This document shows positions 24,906-38,032 of a DNA stretch of 64,000 nt, piece by piece (positions within the stretch are counted from its first letter, which is position 1; each line of letters opens with the position of its first letter). The translations under genes were made by a program, and so were the position numbers. The DNA comes from Circinella umbellata. Taxonomy: Eukaryota > Mucoromycota > Mucoromycetes > Mucorales > Lichtheimiaceae. The notes beneath the pieces were generated by a model. That model did not search any database. It had not been told where the DNA came from and worked only from the letters and a program-made list of their open reading frames with translations. The DNA lies in contig JAIWNF010000018.1 in NCBI GenBank assembly GCA_025093555.1, positions 620,001 through 684,000 of the forward strand, in the 5' to 3' direction.

Positions 24906-25370
24906 TTATGATAAAAACCATTTAGCAAAGCTTTCAATTGAGAGTCTACTACTAAATGTGCGATAATATTCGAGCGGGTATTTATTATGATCTCTCGAAT
25001 AATTCATCGACTTAAATGCTGTTTTTCCAATGTCCAAAGTGAGTTCAAAAAGGGCGTCGCCATTATTATTGACGTTGTCGTTGCAGCTGTTGTCATAATA
25101 CTGGGCTGTATGACGACTAATTGTAATGTATTCATCAATACTACTTTTAGTAGTGTTGATTATTGTATGACATTGTTCTTGTTGTTGTCTGGGTGATGTA
25201 GAAGCAATAGTTAACACTGTTATATATTCACTATTGATGTTAATATTTGATGTTACTATCACTTCTTTATCTCCTTGTATCTGACGCCGAAATAATCCTT
25301 CTTCTTTCTCACAACGCTGCCACCTACAACGACACGACCCACCCGCTACTTTGGACATTGGAAATAAAAT
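24906..25370 (-). other. 154-codon open frame directly in frame downstream of the eRF1 TGA
   Basis: Starting at the codon after the eRF1 stop (25373-25371, TGA followed by ATT), the same frame stays open for 154 codons to TAA at 24908-24906. An in-frame ATG lies at 25358. The predicted peptide is Cys/Arg-rich at first (SKVAGGSCRCRWQRC), then Asn/Thr/Ser-rich, and ends SIESFAKWFLS. I recognise no domain. Possibilities are a readthrough extension of eRF1, a separate short gene starting at 25358, or chance in the 3' UTR. An open run of this length is not expected by chance in such AT-rich DNA. Confidence 0.4.
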
Positions 25371-27119
25371 TCAATCAGAGAAAAATTCCTCTTCGGAATC
25401 ATACATAAGCTGTTCAAAGTTGACCTGTAATTATTATAGATTACGCATTTTTATTGTTTAATCTGAAATAAGTCTTTGAAAATCATATATAATACGCACA
25501 AACAAATATATACATGCATTACCTTGTAACGGAGAAGGCCTCCAATACCACCAAATCCTTTCACAAATTGTGCTCCTTCTTGTGATCGATTTGTAATGAA
25601 TTCCAACGTAGCACCATAATCCTTGTACGATTCTGTAAACCATTCCAAAAGTGGCATTGATTCGATCACCTCTTCATCTTGTTTAAACATAGAATGACTA
25701 CGTTCCTGTTCCTTGGTAACGTGTATTACTTGTTCTTGATTTTCATCATTCCTTAGAGTACATCGAATCATATCCAAACTTTCCCAAACAATCAAACGAT
25801 CAATGGCACCCATTTCCAATGCCTTTAGTGTGTCATCTACACCATAACAATATTTTCCTGTGTCCTGAGAAATTTCATCAAAATAATGTTGAATCAATTT
25901 CTTTTCTTGAACAAATTTGACATTGGAAAGAGACTCTGCTGATAATTCAATGGCTTGATTAAATCCATTTTCACCACCATAAGAAACATCCACCACTCTC
26001 AAAATTTTGGATGCTAATCGAGGATCAAACAAATCCGATTGTGATAGCTCAGTTTTAAAATCGGCAGAACCTGCAAGTACAAGACCTGTGACATTAATTT
26101 TATCATTGGTAATAAAAAAATCTGAGGCTAGTTCAGCGACTTTACGGACATAATTATGACGTTTTTCTTCTCTTTGACGAGCAAAACGAACAGCAGATTG
26201 ACCACCCCGACCATGTTTTTTAGGTAAATCGACTTGGAATTTGTGAATGACTTCGCGTGCATTACCGGATAAGGTACCAAAAAGAGTACCATTACCATCC
26301 ATTACAATAAATCCAAATTTGGCATCAGATTGTAGAAGTTCTTGAAGAGGTTCTGTATGAAACTTATTATCGCAAAGATAAAGTGATTTGTTTAATGGTT
26401 TGTGAGGTTCAAAGTCAATGTTGACTTTTTTTTCTTTGCCTTCCTCCGTTACGACTGTGCCACAGTAAAGAACCAAACCATTCTTAGGTACTAAATTAAT
26501 ACATTAATAACAAAGACATTATTATTATTATTATTATTATGTTTTTTGAAATGTTTCTCTTTACAATGAATGTAATACATACATTTGTATGTATGTTTTA
26601 CCTTTGTTATATAACTTGAGTCGTTGTTGAGTCGATGTAATAGCGCTTAATACAGAAAGACGATTAACACGAGATTTAATATTGGAAGCTGTTCCAAATT
26701 CATCAGTCAGCATTCTTGTCATACGAGAAAGTTGATAATTTGGTGCTGAAAAATAATAAAAGTCATATGTTTAAGAACAAAAATAACGACATTATATTTT
26801 TTCAATCTCACTTCTACTTCTACTTCTACTACCGCTACTACTACTACTTACGAATAATAAGCGAGATCATGGAAGTGCCATTGCTGATTTGCAACCAAAA
26901 GAAAAAGAAAAGAAAGTATTAGTGTTTAGCCAAATTAACGCGTGTTTATTATTATCTTATCACATTATGCTTGTTGGAAAGAACCGACAACAGGCTTCAA
27001 AATAATCAAAAGAAATACCCTCTTGCAGCTTCCAAGCCTTTGATAAGACGCTTGATCTTCCAAATCTCTATGTTTTGTTCAGCCGAGTTATTATTATTGT
27101 TATTCGAATCTTGTGTCAT
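25371..27119 (-). CDS. SUP45: Eukaryotic translation termination factor 1 (eRF1)
   Basis: Recognises all three stop codons in the ribosomal A site and triggers peptide release with eRF3; 432 aa (yeast 437). Exons: 27119-27019, 26883-26852, 26745-26602, 26490-25523, 25424-25371; phases close. The N domain has [15 protein letters not shown] (the NIKS stop-codon motif, residues ~65) and YLCDNKF (YxCxxxF motif). The M domain has GRGGQSA, with the catalytic GGQ at ~188-190. The C domain ends GGLLRYKV then an acidic tail EEEFFSD, TGA. The 32-nt second exon was placed from the conserved GTSMISLII block. Its stop is followed by a long in-frame open stretch (separate entry). Confidence 0.95.
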
Positions 27120-27824
27120 GACTTTTGAGATTGTTAAGACAAAAGAGATGAAAAAAAAAAAGAGAGAGCGAAAATTGTACGGATGATGTATTTCTTTTTA
27201 TTACGTCACAAATTTTAACAAGGCACTTTCTTGTATAATCCCTTAAAAGAGTCATAAATATAATATACCCACTATTAAATAGTAAAGTTTGTTGTTGTAT
27301 TAATTACCTGATATAGTTTAGTGGTTCATGCGAAATGGAAAAAAATACAGAAACTCAAATGTTATCTGACTTTATAATAGATTTTGCATATATTTTATTT
27401 CACCATTCCCCCCCTTAAGTATTTTGTATATTGAATAACTTGATAATTAAAAGAATATAATTGTTCTATACTTGTGTGCCTCACATATTCTCTAAAGGGT
27501 ACGTATCATTTTATTTTGTATTTTCTTACTTCCAGGTAACATTGCACGCTGGTTGGATGATATCATACTCTGAGCGGCTATGAAGTAATATGATAGTCGG
27601 ACCTTTAAAGGTATTGACTTAGGTACGAGTTTATCTCTTCCTTCTATAACTCATTACATCCAAACTGCCTATTTCATTCTTTAATTTAAAAAACATATAA
27701 TATATTCACGCTACAAACTAAATAGGATGATTTTATAAAATAATGAGAAAAAGGACCATCAAACGAATTTAAATGAAAAAAAAAACTGCTTCATAATTTT
27801 ATTTATTAACACTTTTTTTTCTTT
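27120..27824. other. Intergenic between eRF1 and SIP3-like gene
   Basis: Upstream region of eRF1 with purine-rich strands (27140-27170), then AT-rich DNA. No gene seen. Confidence 0.5.
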
Positions 27825-30800
27825 TTAACCAAAGAAGGTCTTGAGTTGAACATGTACATTTTCACAAGGTTCATTACTGCTACGACATATTAATCGTGTA
27901 TCCAAAAGCCAGTTAATATATTCATTTTCCAAGAGTTGTGCGTCAATTTGATTAAGCATTTGAAATATGACCAGCATATCATGTCTCAATATTGCCACCC
28001 GTTCACGACTAAATAAGAGTTCGATTGCCATTCGACGATGTTTTGGATTAAACCATTGATGTGTAATAGTACCGTTCAGTGGACGAGTTGCCAAAAATAC
28101 TTGAAAGCTAATGTTATATATATATGCATATATTATCATCGATTAGTCCTTTCTTTTCTTTACATTTTTCCCTAACAATAATCCTTTCTGGTAAAATCCC
28201 TATTTACCTTTCGGCATCTACATAAGGTGGTTGTAATTCGGTTTTAAGTAATCCATCTTCAAGATCCCGTATATATACAGCACGTCCAACAGGGGCTGAT
28301 AAGGGTCGAATAAATTCTTCAGGCTCTGATGATGATTTTGATGATGATCGGAATAACCAAGACCACATTATCCATACTACAAACAGTCCCATTAAACCTG
28401 CACGGATTGAAAATGGTATCGCTGATACAGTTTCCGAAATAGTATCAATCCATCCCATCAAATCAAAGGATGAATCAGACGAAGGTGCCGAAGAGGAAGA
28501 TGTATCAGTTGTTGTTGTAGATTTATGTGGTTTTTGATTGCTGGAAACACGAGATTGTCGAGATAATGTTGCTGTACGCACCAGCGGTTGATCCCCAGAA
28601 GAAGATTTACTTCCATTTAATTCGGCCACTTTTTCTTCCAAAATTGGAACAAATGATATAATACTATCACCCATTCCTTTAAGTGCAGCTTTACTGATCA
28701 TTCCTATTGATTTTATAGGTTTGAAATAGATTCTTTATATTAGTATCCAAAAGTACAGAACTAATATTGTCTCTATTTTGCGTCCCTTTGATTTTTATTT
28801 ACCTTTGACTAGTACACTCTTGACAAATTTCACGCCCATACTACAAGTTAATTTACATTGTGTTTTGCTGACCCAGCTAATACAGTATTTCACTGAGGGT
28901 ATAAATGCATCTGCATAAGGCAGTTGAGCAGTTTTGGTTGAAATCTGGACGACATAACGACTAATGTAGTAAAAAGAAATGTTAATTCCGTGATCTTTTT
29001 CGTTTTTATAATATGTAGACATGATAATAAAAATAAACAACATACAGATAATCATCCTTTTTCAAAATATATTGTGTCTCCACAACCTCTGCTTCCTTTA
29101 CTTTTACTATAAAGTTCATGTAACAAAAATGAGTAACAAAAATGGTACATGTATAGAGATGCTGTCCATGTGTATTTTATAAAGTAGAATGTAATATTGA
29201 TGATATTTACCCATTGGATTGCTAACAGGCAAGATATATTTAAGTATACGTTGTGATTTACCGTCCACCGTTTCCCAAGCATTAACGCGTAAATTAGATC
29301 CCCCACCAGCGTTATTTTTAGTTTCCCAGATTGACGTATCTTGAGAATCAAATAACAGATCGTACAATCGTTTGGCAGAAATAGGTAATTGGACTTCTGT
29401 TTCAATCTTGTCGAGATGATCATTACATTCACAAAGACATGGACCTGTTGGTACTTGGATATGAGAAGGAATTTCATCCTCGTCGCTTTTTTCCTGCTGC
29501 GCTCCTACCTTTGACTCGTCATTGTCTGGTGTTGTTATTGTTGTTGTAATGTTTGTTGTGGAATGGTTATTGGCCATGTTACTAGATAATGAGTCACTCG
29601 AATCTGCAGTTGTCTTTTTACTTCCACCAATACTTCCACGTTTTGCTTCTTCAATATTCACCATTTTGCTTGCATCAAAGAATCCACTACCACCTGCGAC
29701 TGTGGCGGCCATCATGGCTGCGGCCAGCGCGCCAGATTTTGGAACGGGTTTATTGGCAGCTGAACTCTTACGTGCCTTACGTTTCTTCTTGGTTTCAGGT
29801 ACAGGTGATGCAATAGGTTCAGGTTGGTATATTTCGGCTGTTGTTACTTCGGGGGTCGGTTGTACAGGTGCTTGTTCGGATTTCTTTTGTTGCTGAATGA
29901 CTTGCGTTGTTTGGCTCTTGCTAATAGATGCAGACATACTATGAAGAACATCGTATAGTGTTTGTAATGGCATTGGCTAATAATAGCAAAACAAAACAGA
30001 TATATGAGTATATATGTATATAAGACAAAAAATTACATTCTTATGAAAAAATCGTTCAATACATCGATAATATATTACCTCTGGACTTTTCGCATTCTCA
30101 ACAGCAAAACGAAGACGTTCTGCAACAACTTCCACATCATCCATCAATGTCATAAGAACCAACGGTTCGTCTCGTTCTACCAAATCAATAGCTAGTGCTA
30201 AATTATTCGCCTTGCCATTCTTTGCCACACTATCAGTAATACTAGTGTCACGAATCAATCGTAGAGTCTTGATGCTCTTGAGAGGGATAGCAACAGTATT
30301 CACACATGTCATTAAAATAGAACTATAATACCAGAACGTTTCTTGTGTGATAAATGCGCGTCCCGTATAAGAGTAGCCAAATTCAGATTCTGGTCGTTGA
30401 ACACTTCCTGACAATTGCGTAATTAATTCCTGCTCCAATGGGTCGACAAATCCTGTAGGTGTAACGGGTGATCCAACGTCGTCATTACTACTATCGTCTT
30501 GATCTTCATCAACTGCTGGTTTCTTTTTCAATGAACTAATGAATGCATCCAGGACTACTTCATTGGGTGACACCCCACCAAATAAGACCCGAAGTTCACG
30601 ATTACGTGATTCCAATTCAGGGCTATACCTGGTTAATTCCACTTTAGGTGCTATATCGTCTGTACGAATTGGCCAAATGATGGGATGTCCTTCACTATCT
30701 ACACCAGAAGATAATAAACTGTTACCAGTAGCTGATGTAGGTGACATGGGGGTTGCTGAAACTTCTTCATCTGCAGCTCCACTACTAGCTCCAGAAAACA

Positions 30801-33152
30801 TATTGGGTACAAGTCCCCAAGGAATTCCCCAAGTTGCAGCACCATTTTGTTGTTGTTGTTGCTGATGTTGTGCTTGTTGCTGAGATACAGAGGATCCCAT
30901 GGCAGCTGCAAATGATTGTGATGGTGCAGCAGGGGATGATGGAGGTGATGAAGACGATGTGTTGGATGGGGGTTGCTGTGCCTTGACAGCTTCATGAACC
31001 AATAAAGGAGTTAAAGTAGTAGATGTGGCAAGAGATACTTGATCTCGGCTATCCGCGGAAGTCGAGAGCATAACAGCTGAATGTGTTGTAGATGATGGGG
31101 TTTGGGGCTGAGTTGTGGTTGAGGTAGCAATAGCAGGAAGGGACAATGTTGAATCGCTACCATTTTGTAACACAGGCATAGAATTACGTGTAGGACGTGG
31201 CGAATCAGATTCACTGCTGGAATTGATCTCGTGATCGCTCATGGTGACAGTAGGCGAAGAGATTGCAGCAATTGGGTTCGTGTGCAAATGCAATTGTTCG
31301 TTTTCTAACATAAATCGTTTTGCATTGGCAAAAGATGCAATCCAATCACGCCTTTCTTCTTCTGTTTCAGCCTGTAAAATGAAAGGGCTCCTGTTTTTTT
31401 TTGTTATGCAAAAAAAAAAAGTAAATAGCCATAAACAAAGCGAAAAAATAAATAAATAATTATCCTAAAATAGAATTATAAACTTACTGTTGTACACAAA
31501 CAACTTCAAAGCAAAAACGTCGGTCTTGATCAGCCATGGGTTTGATGTCGCACAAGAGCACAGAAACACGTTCACCGACAGTAATGGCTCCTTTCAATTT
31601 TGGATTGGTGTTGATATGACAAGTGCCGAAATAACCATCATGTAAAAAGAACCATTTTCGTACCCAAGACATGCGTGATATACGGGAAAATAAGTAACCC
31701 CATTTATTGGCACTTGTTTTATCTTCATTGAGAGTATTAACATTAGAAAAATCAAGGGACTGTCGACTTGTCATGGCAGTCCCGAGACTAGATGGTAAGG
31801 ATGTAGGACCATAACGATCGAGGTCGCGGAGTGGCTGGGTTTGCTGAATATGCTCAGACTGGAGTTGCTTCCGGGCCACTTGGAGTCTGTGCAATTGATA
31901 ATCGCATGTTTTGCGGTCCTGCAATAAAACATGAATTATCACAATCCTGGGAGATTAGACTCAACTTTTTTATATCTGCAAGAATAATAATAATAATAAT
32001 ATGAAAGATAAAAAAAACAACTTACATCGATTAACCATTGTTTCCAGGAATTTAATCCTGCATCCAATTTTGACCAAACTTGTTTTCCTCCATCCACATC
32101 ATGAAAATGAGCCAAAGTAGCTGCAGAAAAACTTTCAACCAAACAATGTTCCAACATGGATCGAAATTGTAACATTCGAATAACATGTTGACCAGACATT
32201 CGTGTATAAGCTTTACGTACTTCATGTAATCGGAATGCTTCTTCACGTATTGCTGATGGTTCTTTAGTTTTACTTTGAGATGTATACTTGTACAACTGCG
32301 CCTCGTATCGCTCCAAAGCTTTCTCATGCTGTTTACGGAAATCCTAATAATTTATTTTTTCCCCAATTATTTTTGTTTACTAATCCAACAATGATAACAC
32401 ACCTTTATATTAATATTATTTTCTTACCCTAAACTCTTTCAAATTTGTTTTTACGAATTGTGCTAATGGTTGGATAAAGTTATCTTCAAGGTCGGACACC
32501 TAATACAGAGATTTATTATGTTGCGGGAAAAAAAATGTGAATATCCATTTTCCACCTCTTCTCACACTCCTTTTTTTAAAACACTTCAAAAGAAGCCCCA
32601 AAGTAGTCAACATGAGCAACTATATATTTTAGTTTTCGTACTTACCAACTTTGTCTTAAATGCCAAGCTTGTTTGTAATGCATCTGAGAAGCTACGAATG
32701 ACAGCACCAGTAAAATTAGGATCTACAAATAGCATAAAAAAAGATGAACTATTTACCATCTATACAGGATAATGCATTATCAATTATAGTCCTTACTCCT
32801 TACCTATTAAAACACTATCAATACCAACAGGTATTGTTTTTTTACAAACGTTATTCGTTTCCAAATTGAATTCTATATCATTTCATTGTTTGTGTGTGTG
32901 TGAGTTTTTTTCTTCTTTTCTTTGAAAGAAATAAAGCGTTTTTTTTTATCGACAAGTTAGGTAAAAAAAAATGAGCTCATTACTTGTAAGTTTATCTGTA
33001 TAAAGTTTTAGGTGCCTGGATAACTGTTCTAGCCACTTATCAAGTAAATCTAGTTGTTCATCGAAATGAAGAACGTTCGATCGATAAACAGGAGAATCTG
33101 TAATAGCATCGTGAAGTGTTATTAAAGTAGGCTGGGTGTGGCTCGTTTCCAT
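27825..33152 (-). CDS. SIP3-like BAR-PH-GRAM-VASt membrane protein (LAM-type sterol transfer)
   Basis: Predicted ER-anchored, contact-site sterol-transfer protein of 1380 aa. Exons: 33152-32984, 32722-32646, 32499-32428, 32343-32026, 31918-31488, 31390-30079, 29976-29211, 29106-29046, 28960-28803, 28703-28208, 28107-27825. Residues 1-270 form a BAR-like helical region. A PH domain (~284-380) starts NKWGYLFSR and closes with ILQAETEEERRDWIASF. A long Ser/Gln/Pro-rich linker follows. The GRAM domain (~600-770) has RELRVLFGGVSPNE and FITQETFWYYSSI. The VASt domain (~945-1120) starts around TEVQLPISAKRLYDLLF. One transmembrane segment lies near 1220 (GLMGLFVVWIMWSWLF), and a conserved-looking tail follows. 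This domain order matches yeast Sip3/Lam3. The exon 5/6 junction was fixed by PH-domain continuity. Confidence 0.85.
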
Positions 33153-34009
33153 GGTGACAAGACTGAAAAGATAATAAGAAATAAATAAAAAAAAAGGGGG
33201 GGAAGCGGGGGGGAAGTTGAGTAAGAAAAGAAAAGTTACGAAAGCGAAGCCTTGAATTGTAGAGTGGTCAAGTCAATATTATTCGGCTTTTTTGACTCTC
33301 ACACGACAATAAGCGTCGATAATCGTTGCACGATTCAAATAAAAAAAGTTATGAAAAGAAAAGAAAGGTGTTATGGAAAAAAAGGAAAAGCAAAGCGCGG
33401 TTTGATATTAAAACTAAAAAAAAAAAAAAGAGAAATACTTTCCTAAAGAAGTTTATAATTCAAGGAAAGCTTCGCAAAAAAGAAAGACCGCTAAAAAAAA
33501 TGTGCTTCTCGGAACGAGGGAGGTTTTTTATCCCGATAATTAATAATATACATGTATATTTCTCTTCTCATTGTTATCGTTAGAAGTCTGAATCAAAGAC
33601 AATTGTTCAATATTACTTTTAAATCATTTAGTTTACTATGGACAAGATTCATTCAATTTGTACTTTGAAAACTTAATTTACTCAAAGGAAGTGGTACTTG
33701 ACAACCTTTTTTTTTTCACAATTTCAGTCAGTTGCACCGAAAAAAAAAAGGAAAACAACACCATGGCTCTTAGTACCATATTGAACTGCTATATCATAGC
33801 AACCATCGTACTGCGCAGCACATTACATAACATGGGTTATAAGAAACTTTACCTGATAAGAGAAGCAAAACACGTTTGATTTACTTGGAGACTCTTAAAA
33901 GTGGGTTTTTACAAGCTAAAGAAATAATTAATTTATTTTTTTAGCTAAAAATAAACTTTGCTAAAAAAATTATAATATACATGAGAAGCAAAAGCAAAAG
34001 AAATTTTGA
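33153..34009. other. Intergenic, no supported gene
   Basis: Purine-rich strand with A/G homopolymers (33180-33500) and a G-rich patch at 33197-33217. Short open frames here are Lys-rich artefacts of these runs. Confidence 0.5.
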
Positions 34010-36345
34010 TCAAATTAATGAGTTTTCTCTTTTAACCACACGAACAACTGGGTTGAAAGCTGGTAAGATAGCAGCTGCATAAGCGATCCTATCAATATCA
34101 GGATATTGTGGTTCACCATTTTCATCAATGATAGGTTCAATTTTACAACTACTAAATAATCTCACCCATATATTGAAGATTTCTAACTCGGCCTACATGT
34201 GGTATACATTCTTATCAATATAATGGTTGATTCCTGGGCCAAATTTATAAAACAAAAGAAAAGAAAAGAATATTTACCAAATATGTACCGATACAAACTC
34301 GTCTTTAAAAAGAAAAAGAAGTCATAAAAAAATTGAGAATGGGTTGTCGTCATCATATTGCATAATCGAGCATTGTTCTTTAATTGTATAATTTAGATTA
34401 CAATTACGTACCTTCCAAAGCCAAAATTGAATTGATCACGTTCTTCGATAGGTCCGCTTGCGGTTGCGTACATAGGTCGAAGGTTATTCAAATATCGATC
34501 CGGTACAAATTTATCTGCATCAGGATAGAAATCTTCATTGTGATGAATGTGGTGCATATTGGCAATAAGCGTTGTACCTTTAGGGATTAAATATCCATCG
34601 ACTTCCACTAGGTATATAATGATTACGTAAAAAAAATGAACAGCGATAATTGAATAAGTATAATTCATCAATGTAGTATGTATATCGATGTCATATATTT
34701 ATACTTGGTGGATTAATGGTATATAAGAAAAAAAAAGACTTACAATCTCGGTCGGCTTCATGAGATATACCAAACGCCATTGTTGGTCTAAATCGCATAC
34801 ATTCTTTTTGAACTGATATTGAGTATGGTAAACTCTCTCTTTCTTCAAAGGTTGGAACCCTTTTATGTTCACGGATGAATTGATCTAATTCAGCACTGAT
34901 TTTCTTTTGAACTGCTGGATAATGACAAAGAACAACGATAGCCCAAGTTAACATCACAGCACTTGTGTCATTACCAGCCAAAATCATATCAGCTATTATA
35001 TAATAACGTATAAAATACAAAGATGTTAATATTAGTTTGTACAGAATTTATATGAGCCAACCATTTTCTTTTCCAAATCTTATTCTCCACTTTCCTCCTC
35101 CATTCTACAATGAAATACATACATAATGTGACAAGAACATTTGTAGGATTATTTACACCTTCCATTTCCATTAAAGCCGTTGCAAAACAATCCACCTTGT
35201 TATCAATGGCTTCTTGAAGTAACTGCTTGAAAAAAGGATCTCGTCGCTCAGTAATAAATTTCTTCATTTTGGCCTCTGTTCGAAATAAGATATCAAAAAT
35301 AGTCATGATAGGTAAAAATGAATTTATTTCTGTTGACATGATATCAGTCGTAGTATCAGTAATATAACAGACTTCTTTGAAAAGTGTATCGTTAATGGAT
35401 TTGGCTCGTTTTCCAAAACATGTTGAAACAACAACATTCATGGCCATAAAGCGAAGTAGAGGTTCAACATTGACCGAACCTTCTTTGGCTGTTGTTGTTA
35501 ATAGATTATTAATAAAAAGATCGGCTTCGGGGATATGCAGCTGTTCGAATTTTTTCCTGTTCTTCGGTGCAAGAATCTGAAGTGCTGTGGTCCATTATAT
35601 CAACAAAGTAGATAAAAGGGATTAAAAAAAAGATAATTAATACACCTATTAGTTTTGATTTTATTTATACGTACATGATAGAAAACAAAAATCAAAAGAG
35701 TAAAAAAATAAAAAAGAAACATATATACCTGCTCCTCGTGTTTTATTCCATTCATCTGATGGGTTACCAATAACAATACCCTTATTTCCACAAGAATAAT
35801 GCTTGGATAAAAAAGTTGTAAGTGGACGATTTGAAGTGTACTTTCCATTGACATTAAAAATTTTATTTGCAAGATATGGTTCACCAACTGAAATCCAATT
35901 TTGCACACCCATTTTTACGCTTATAATCGGTCCTAATTATACGATGATAATTATAAGTAAACAAAAAAAAAGCATATACAACAACATAACCCATACATAT
36001 TTATATGTACATACCTAACTCTTCGTGCCATTTATTAAATTGAAGAACAGGAATTTCCCCAATAGAAAAAATATGTCCTATATGACAATAGTAACGATAA
36101 TAACAAGTAAATAACGATAACCCATTAAAGAATATAATATTGAAAAAAAAATTACCAAAGTAAGGGACTTTTCCTTTAGGTGTTGGTATTTTCTTGAAAC
36201 CATTTTTTTCTTTCTTGTTGTTCTTGAAAGAAGATAGCACCAAATAAGCACAAGCAGAGATGCTGAGTGCTATTACTGCTGTTTGTCTTGGTGATTGTGT
36301 AATAATTTCTGAAAAATTATCTAATTCGCGTTGTATAACCTCCAT
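34010..36345 (-). CDS. Cytochrome P450 monooxygenase
   Basis: Heme-thiolate monooxygenase of 523 aa anchored by an N-terminal transmembrane helix (about residues 20-40, AVIALSISACAYLVLSSF), so probably on the ER. Exons: 36345-36156, 36077-36015, 35932-35729, 35584-35123, 34992-34744, 34607-34412, 34304-34280, 34192-34010. Motifs: PIPTPKGKVPYFG proline hinge, I-helix AGNDTS, K-helix EcmR, the PDRY block, and the heme loop FGFGRRVCIG with the axial Cys. The heme-binding Cys lies on a 25-nt exon. I cannot assign a CYP family or substrate. It borders the transposon island to its right. Confidence 0.9.
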
Positions 36346-37924
36346 AAATGATAATATTATCGTATTATGTATCTAGATGATGAAAAAAAAAAAGAAAAAG
36401 ATAAAGATAATGAAAAGAAAATAAAGTAATAGCTTTGATGATTTTTTATTTATAAACTCTTTTTTCTTCTCTTTCAATTATTAGACAAGCTGTACTTCTG
36501 TTGTGCAACCTACGTGTTGTCTTACATAGTTATACAATGCTCTAAAATATATCTCCAAGGACTAAAACAATAAGGCATACAGTGTTCGTGTGAAAGAAAT
36601 TTTTATAGTAATTTTTTTCTTAAGACTTTTTGTCAATACTACTTTGTATATTTATCTAACTTTTTAAAAAAAAGGTGCTTTTATTCCTTTCCATATGATG
36701 CGGAAATTCAAAAGATCTTGGATCTTAAGATACACATAAAAAGAAGAAGAGATCTGTGTATCACACAATCCCAATGCAGTTTACTACGCAAGTGATATTG
36801 ATACACAAAAAAAAACTGTCTTGGTTAAGACAACTATAGTAAATTACTAATACTAAATCAATGTTGTAACCACTTTCTTTTTTCTTTCTCAGTACGATTT
36901 TTTTCTAATTACAAAGTATATTTCCTCAGCTTATTCGCTCAATGTAGTTATTTATTTTTATTGTGGTACAAAATGTCCAAGCTCCCATGTTTATACTCCG
37001 AACATAGTGAAAAATGTCACTTCTACATAAACTTAAAAGTTCTACTTACTAAAAGTACTGTCGTTGTTTTAAGATTACATATTCAAGAGAGGCAATGTTT
37101 ACTATCCACATTTCTATTGGTCTTATCGTTTTTTTTACTTTGTGAACAAAAAAAATGGCATTATCTTGTGCGAGGGATGATCTTGCTTCCTATTTTGTTT
37201 CTCTTTTCATTTCTAAACTGACGTTTTCAAAAAATAGGTTTTGGGTAAACTCTTGATTTTATTACTTTTATCACTCATGCTCTCCCTTCTCTATATTGAA
37301 CAACGTCTATATGGTTCATATTTAAATATGTTATTAGATATAGGTAGTTACGCATCAAAATGTATTTTTATTTTCTTTGTGGTTCATTATGACCATGTTG
37401 TTATCGTCATTCTAAATGATTATTCTGGCTCACAAATTCAACCGTGTCACATTGATAGCATAAAAATGGTTGTTTAATACATACAGATAATTGTTGAAAT
37501 ATGGATAAGGTGCTGAGTCTCTCTTAATACGTAATTTATACATAGTTTACAATTATCATATATCTTTACGATTTTCAATATACATAAAACGTTTTGTAAT
37601 GATCTTTAGTTTATTGTATAGCCAGAATTGTTGTTTTTTTTTCGCCGTCGCAAGAAGATATGTTTGTTCTTATACGTAAAATTACAATTTTTAAATGATC
37701 AAAGTTATCTACGTGGCATACAGCAACAGATTTCTTTTAACAATCCTCATAAGACTTATTCGTATTGCTTACGTACATGACAAATAAAATAAACTCGAAA
37801 TAGACTATGGCGAAAATTATCTAAGGTAAAAGCGAGCAGAATAAAGCCAAAAGAAAAAAATACTCTCACCCGAATAATATGTTGGTCGAATTTGATCTAT
37901 CCGTAATTGGAGAATTGTACGTAT
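36346..37924. other. Intergenic, upstream of the P450; no gene seen
   Basis: AT-rich. A few plus-strand open frames (36961-37221, 37241-37477) encode hydrophobic, unrecognisable peptides without good start context, and I do not call them genes. Confidence 0.45.
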
Positions 37925-38032
37925 GGCTGTTCACAAGCAAATATTTTTTAAAGTTGTAAAACACATAAATCCTATTCCCAAAGAATATTTATGTGTTGTA
38001 CAACTTTCAAAAATATTTGCTTGTGAACAGCC
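37925..38032. mobile_element. 108-bp foldback (hairpin) MITE
   Basis: Two 46-bp arms (37925-37970 and 37987-38032), inverted with about two mismatches, are separated by a 16-nt spacer. The arms start GGCTGTTCACAAGCAAATAT. TA dinucleotides lie near both ends (37922-37923 and 38033-38034), compatible with a Tc1/mariner-type TA target duplication. No coding capacity. Confidence 0.75.

Noticed and set aside
30679..30995. His/Leu-rich open frames on both strands inside the SIP3-like gene
   Set aside because: They are shadows of the CAA/CAT-rich low-complexity linker of the SIP3-like protein.
31391..31487. Alternative donor GTTTGT for SIP3-like exon 5 with acceptor at 31372
   Set aside because: It closes in frame but deletes the last PH-domain strand; the GTAAGT donor at 31487 with acceptor at 31391 keeps the conserved ILQAETEEE block.
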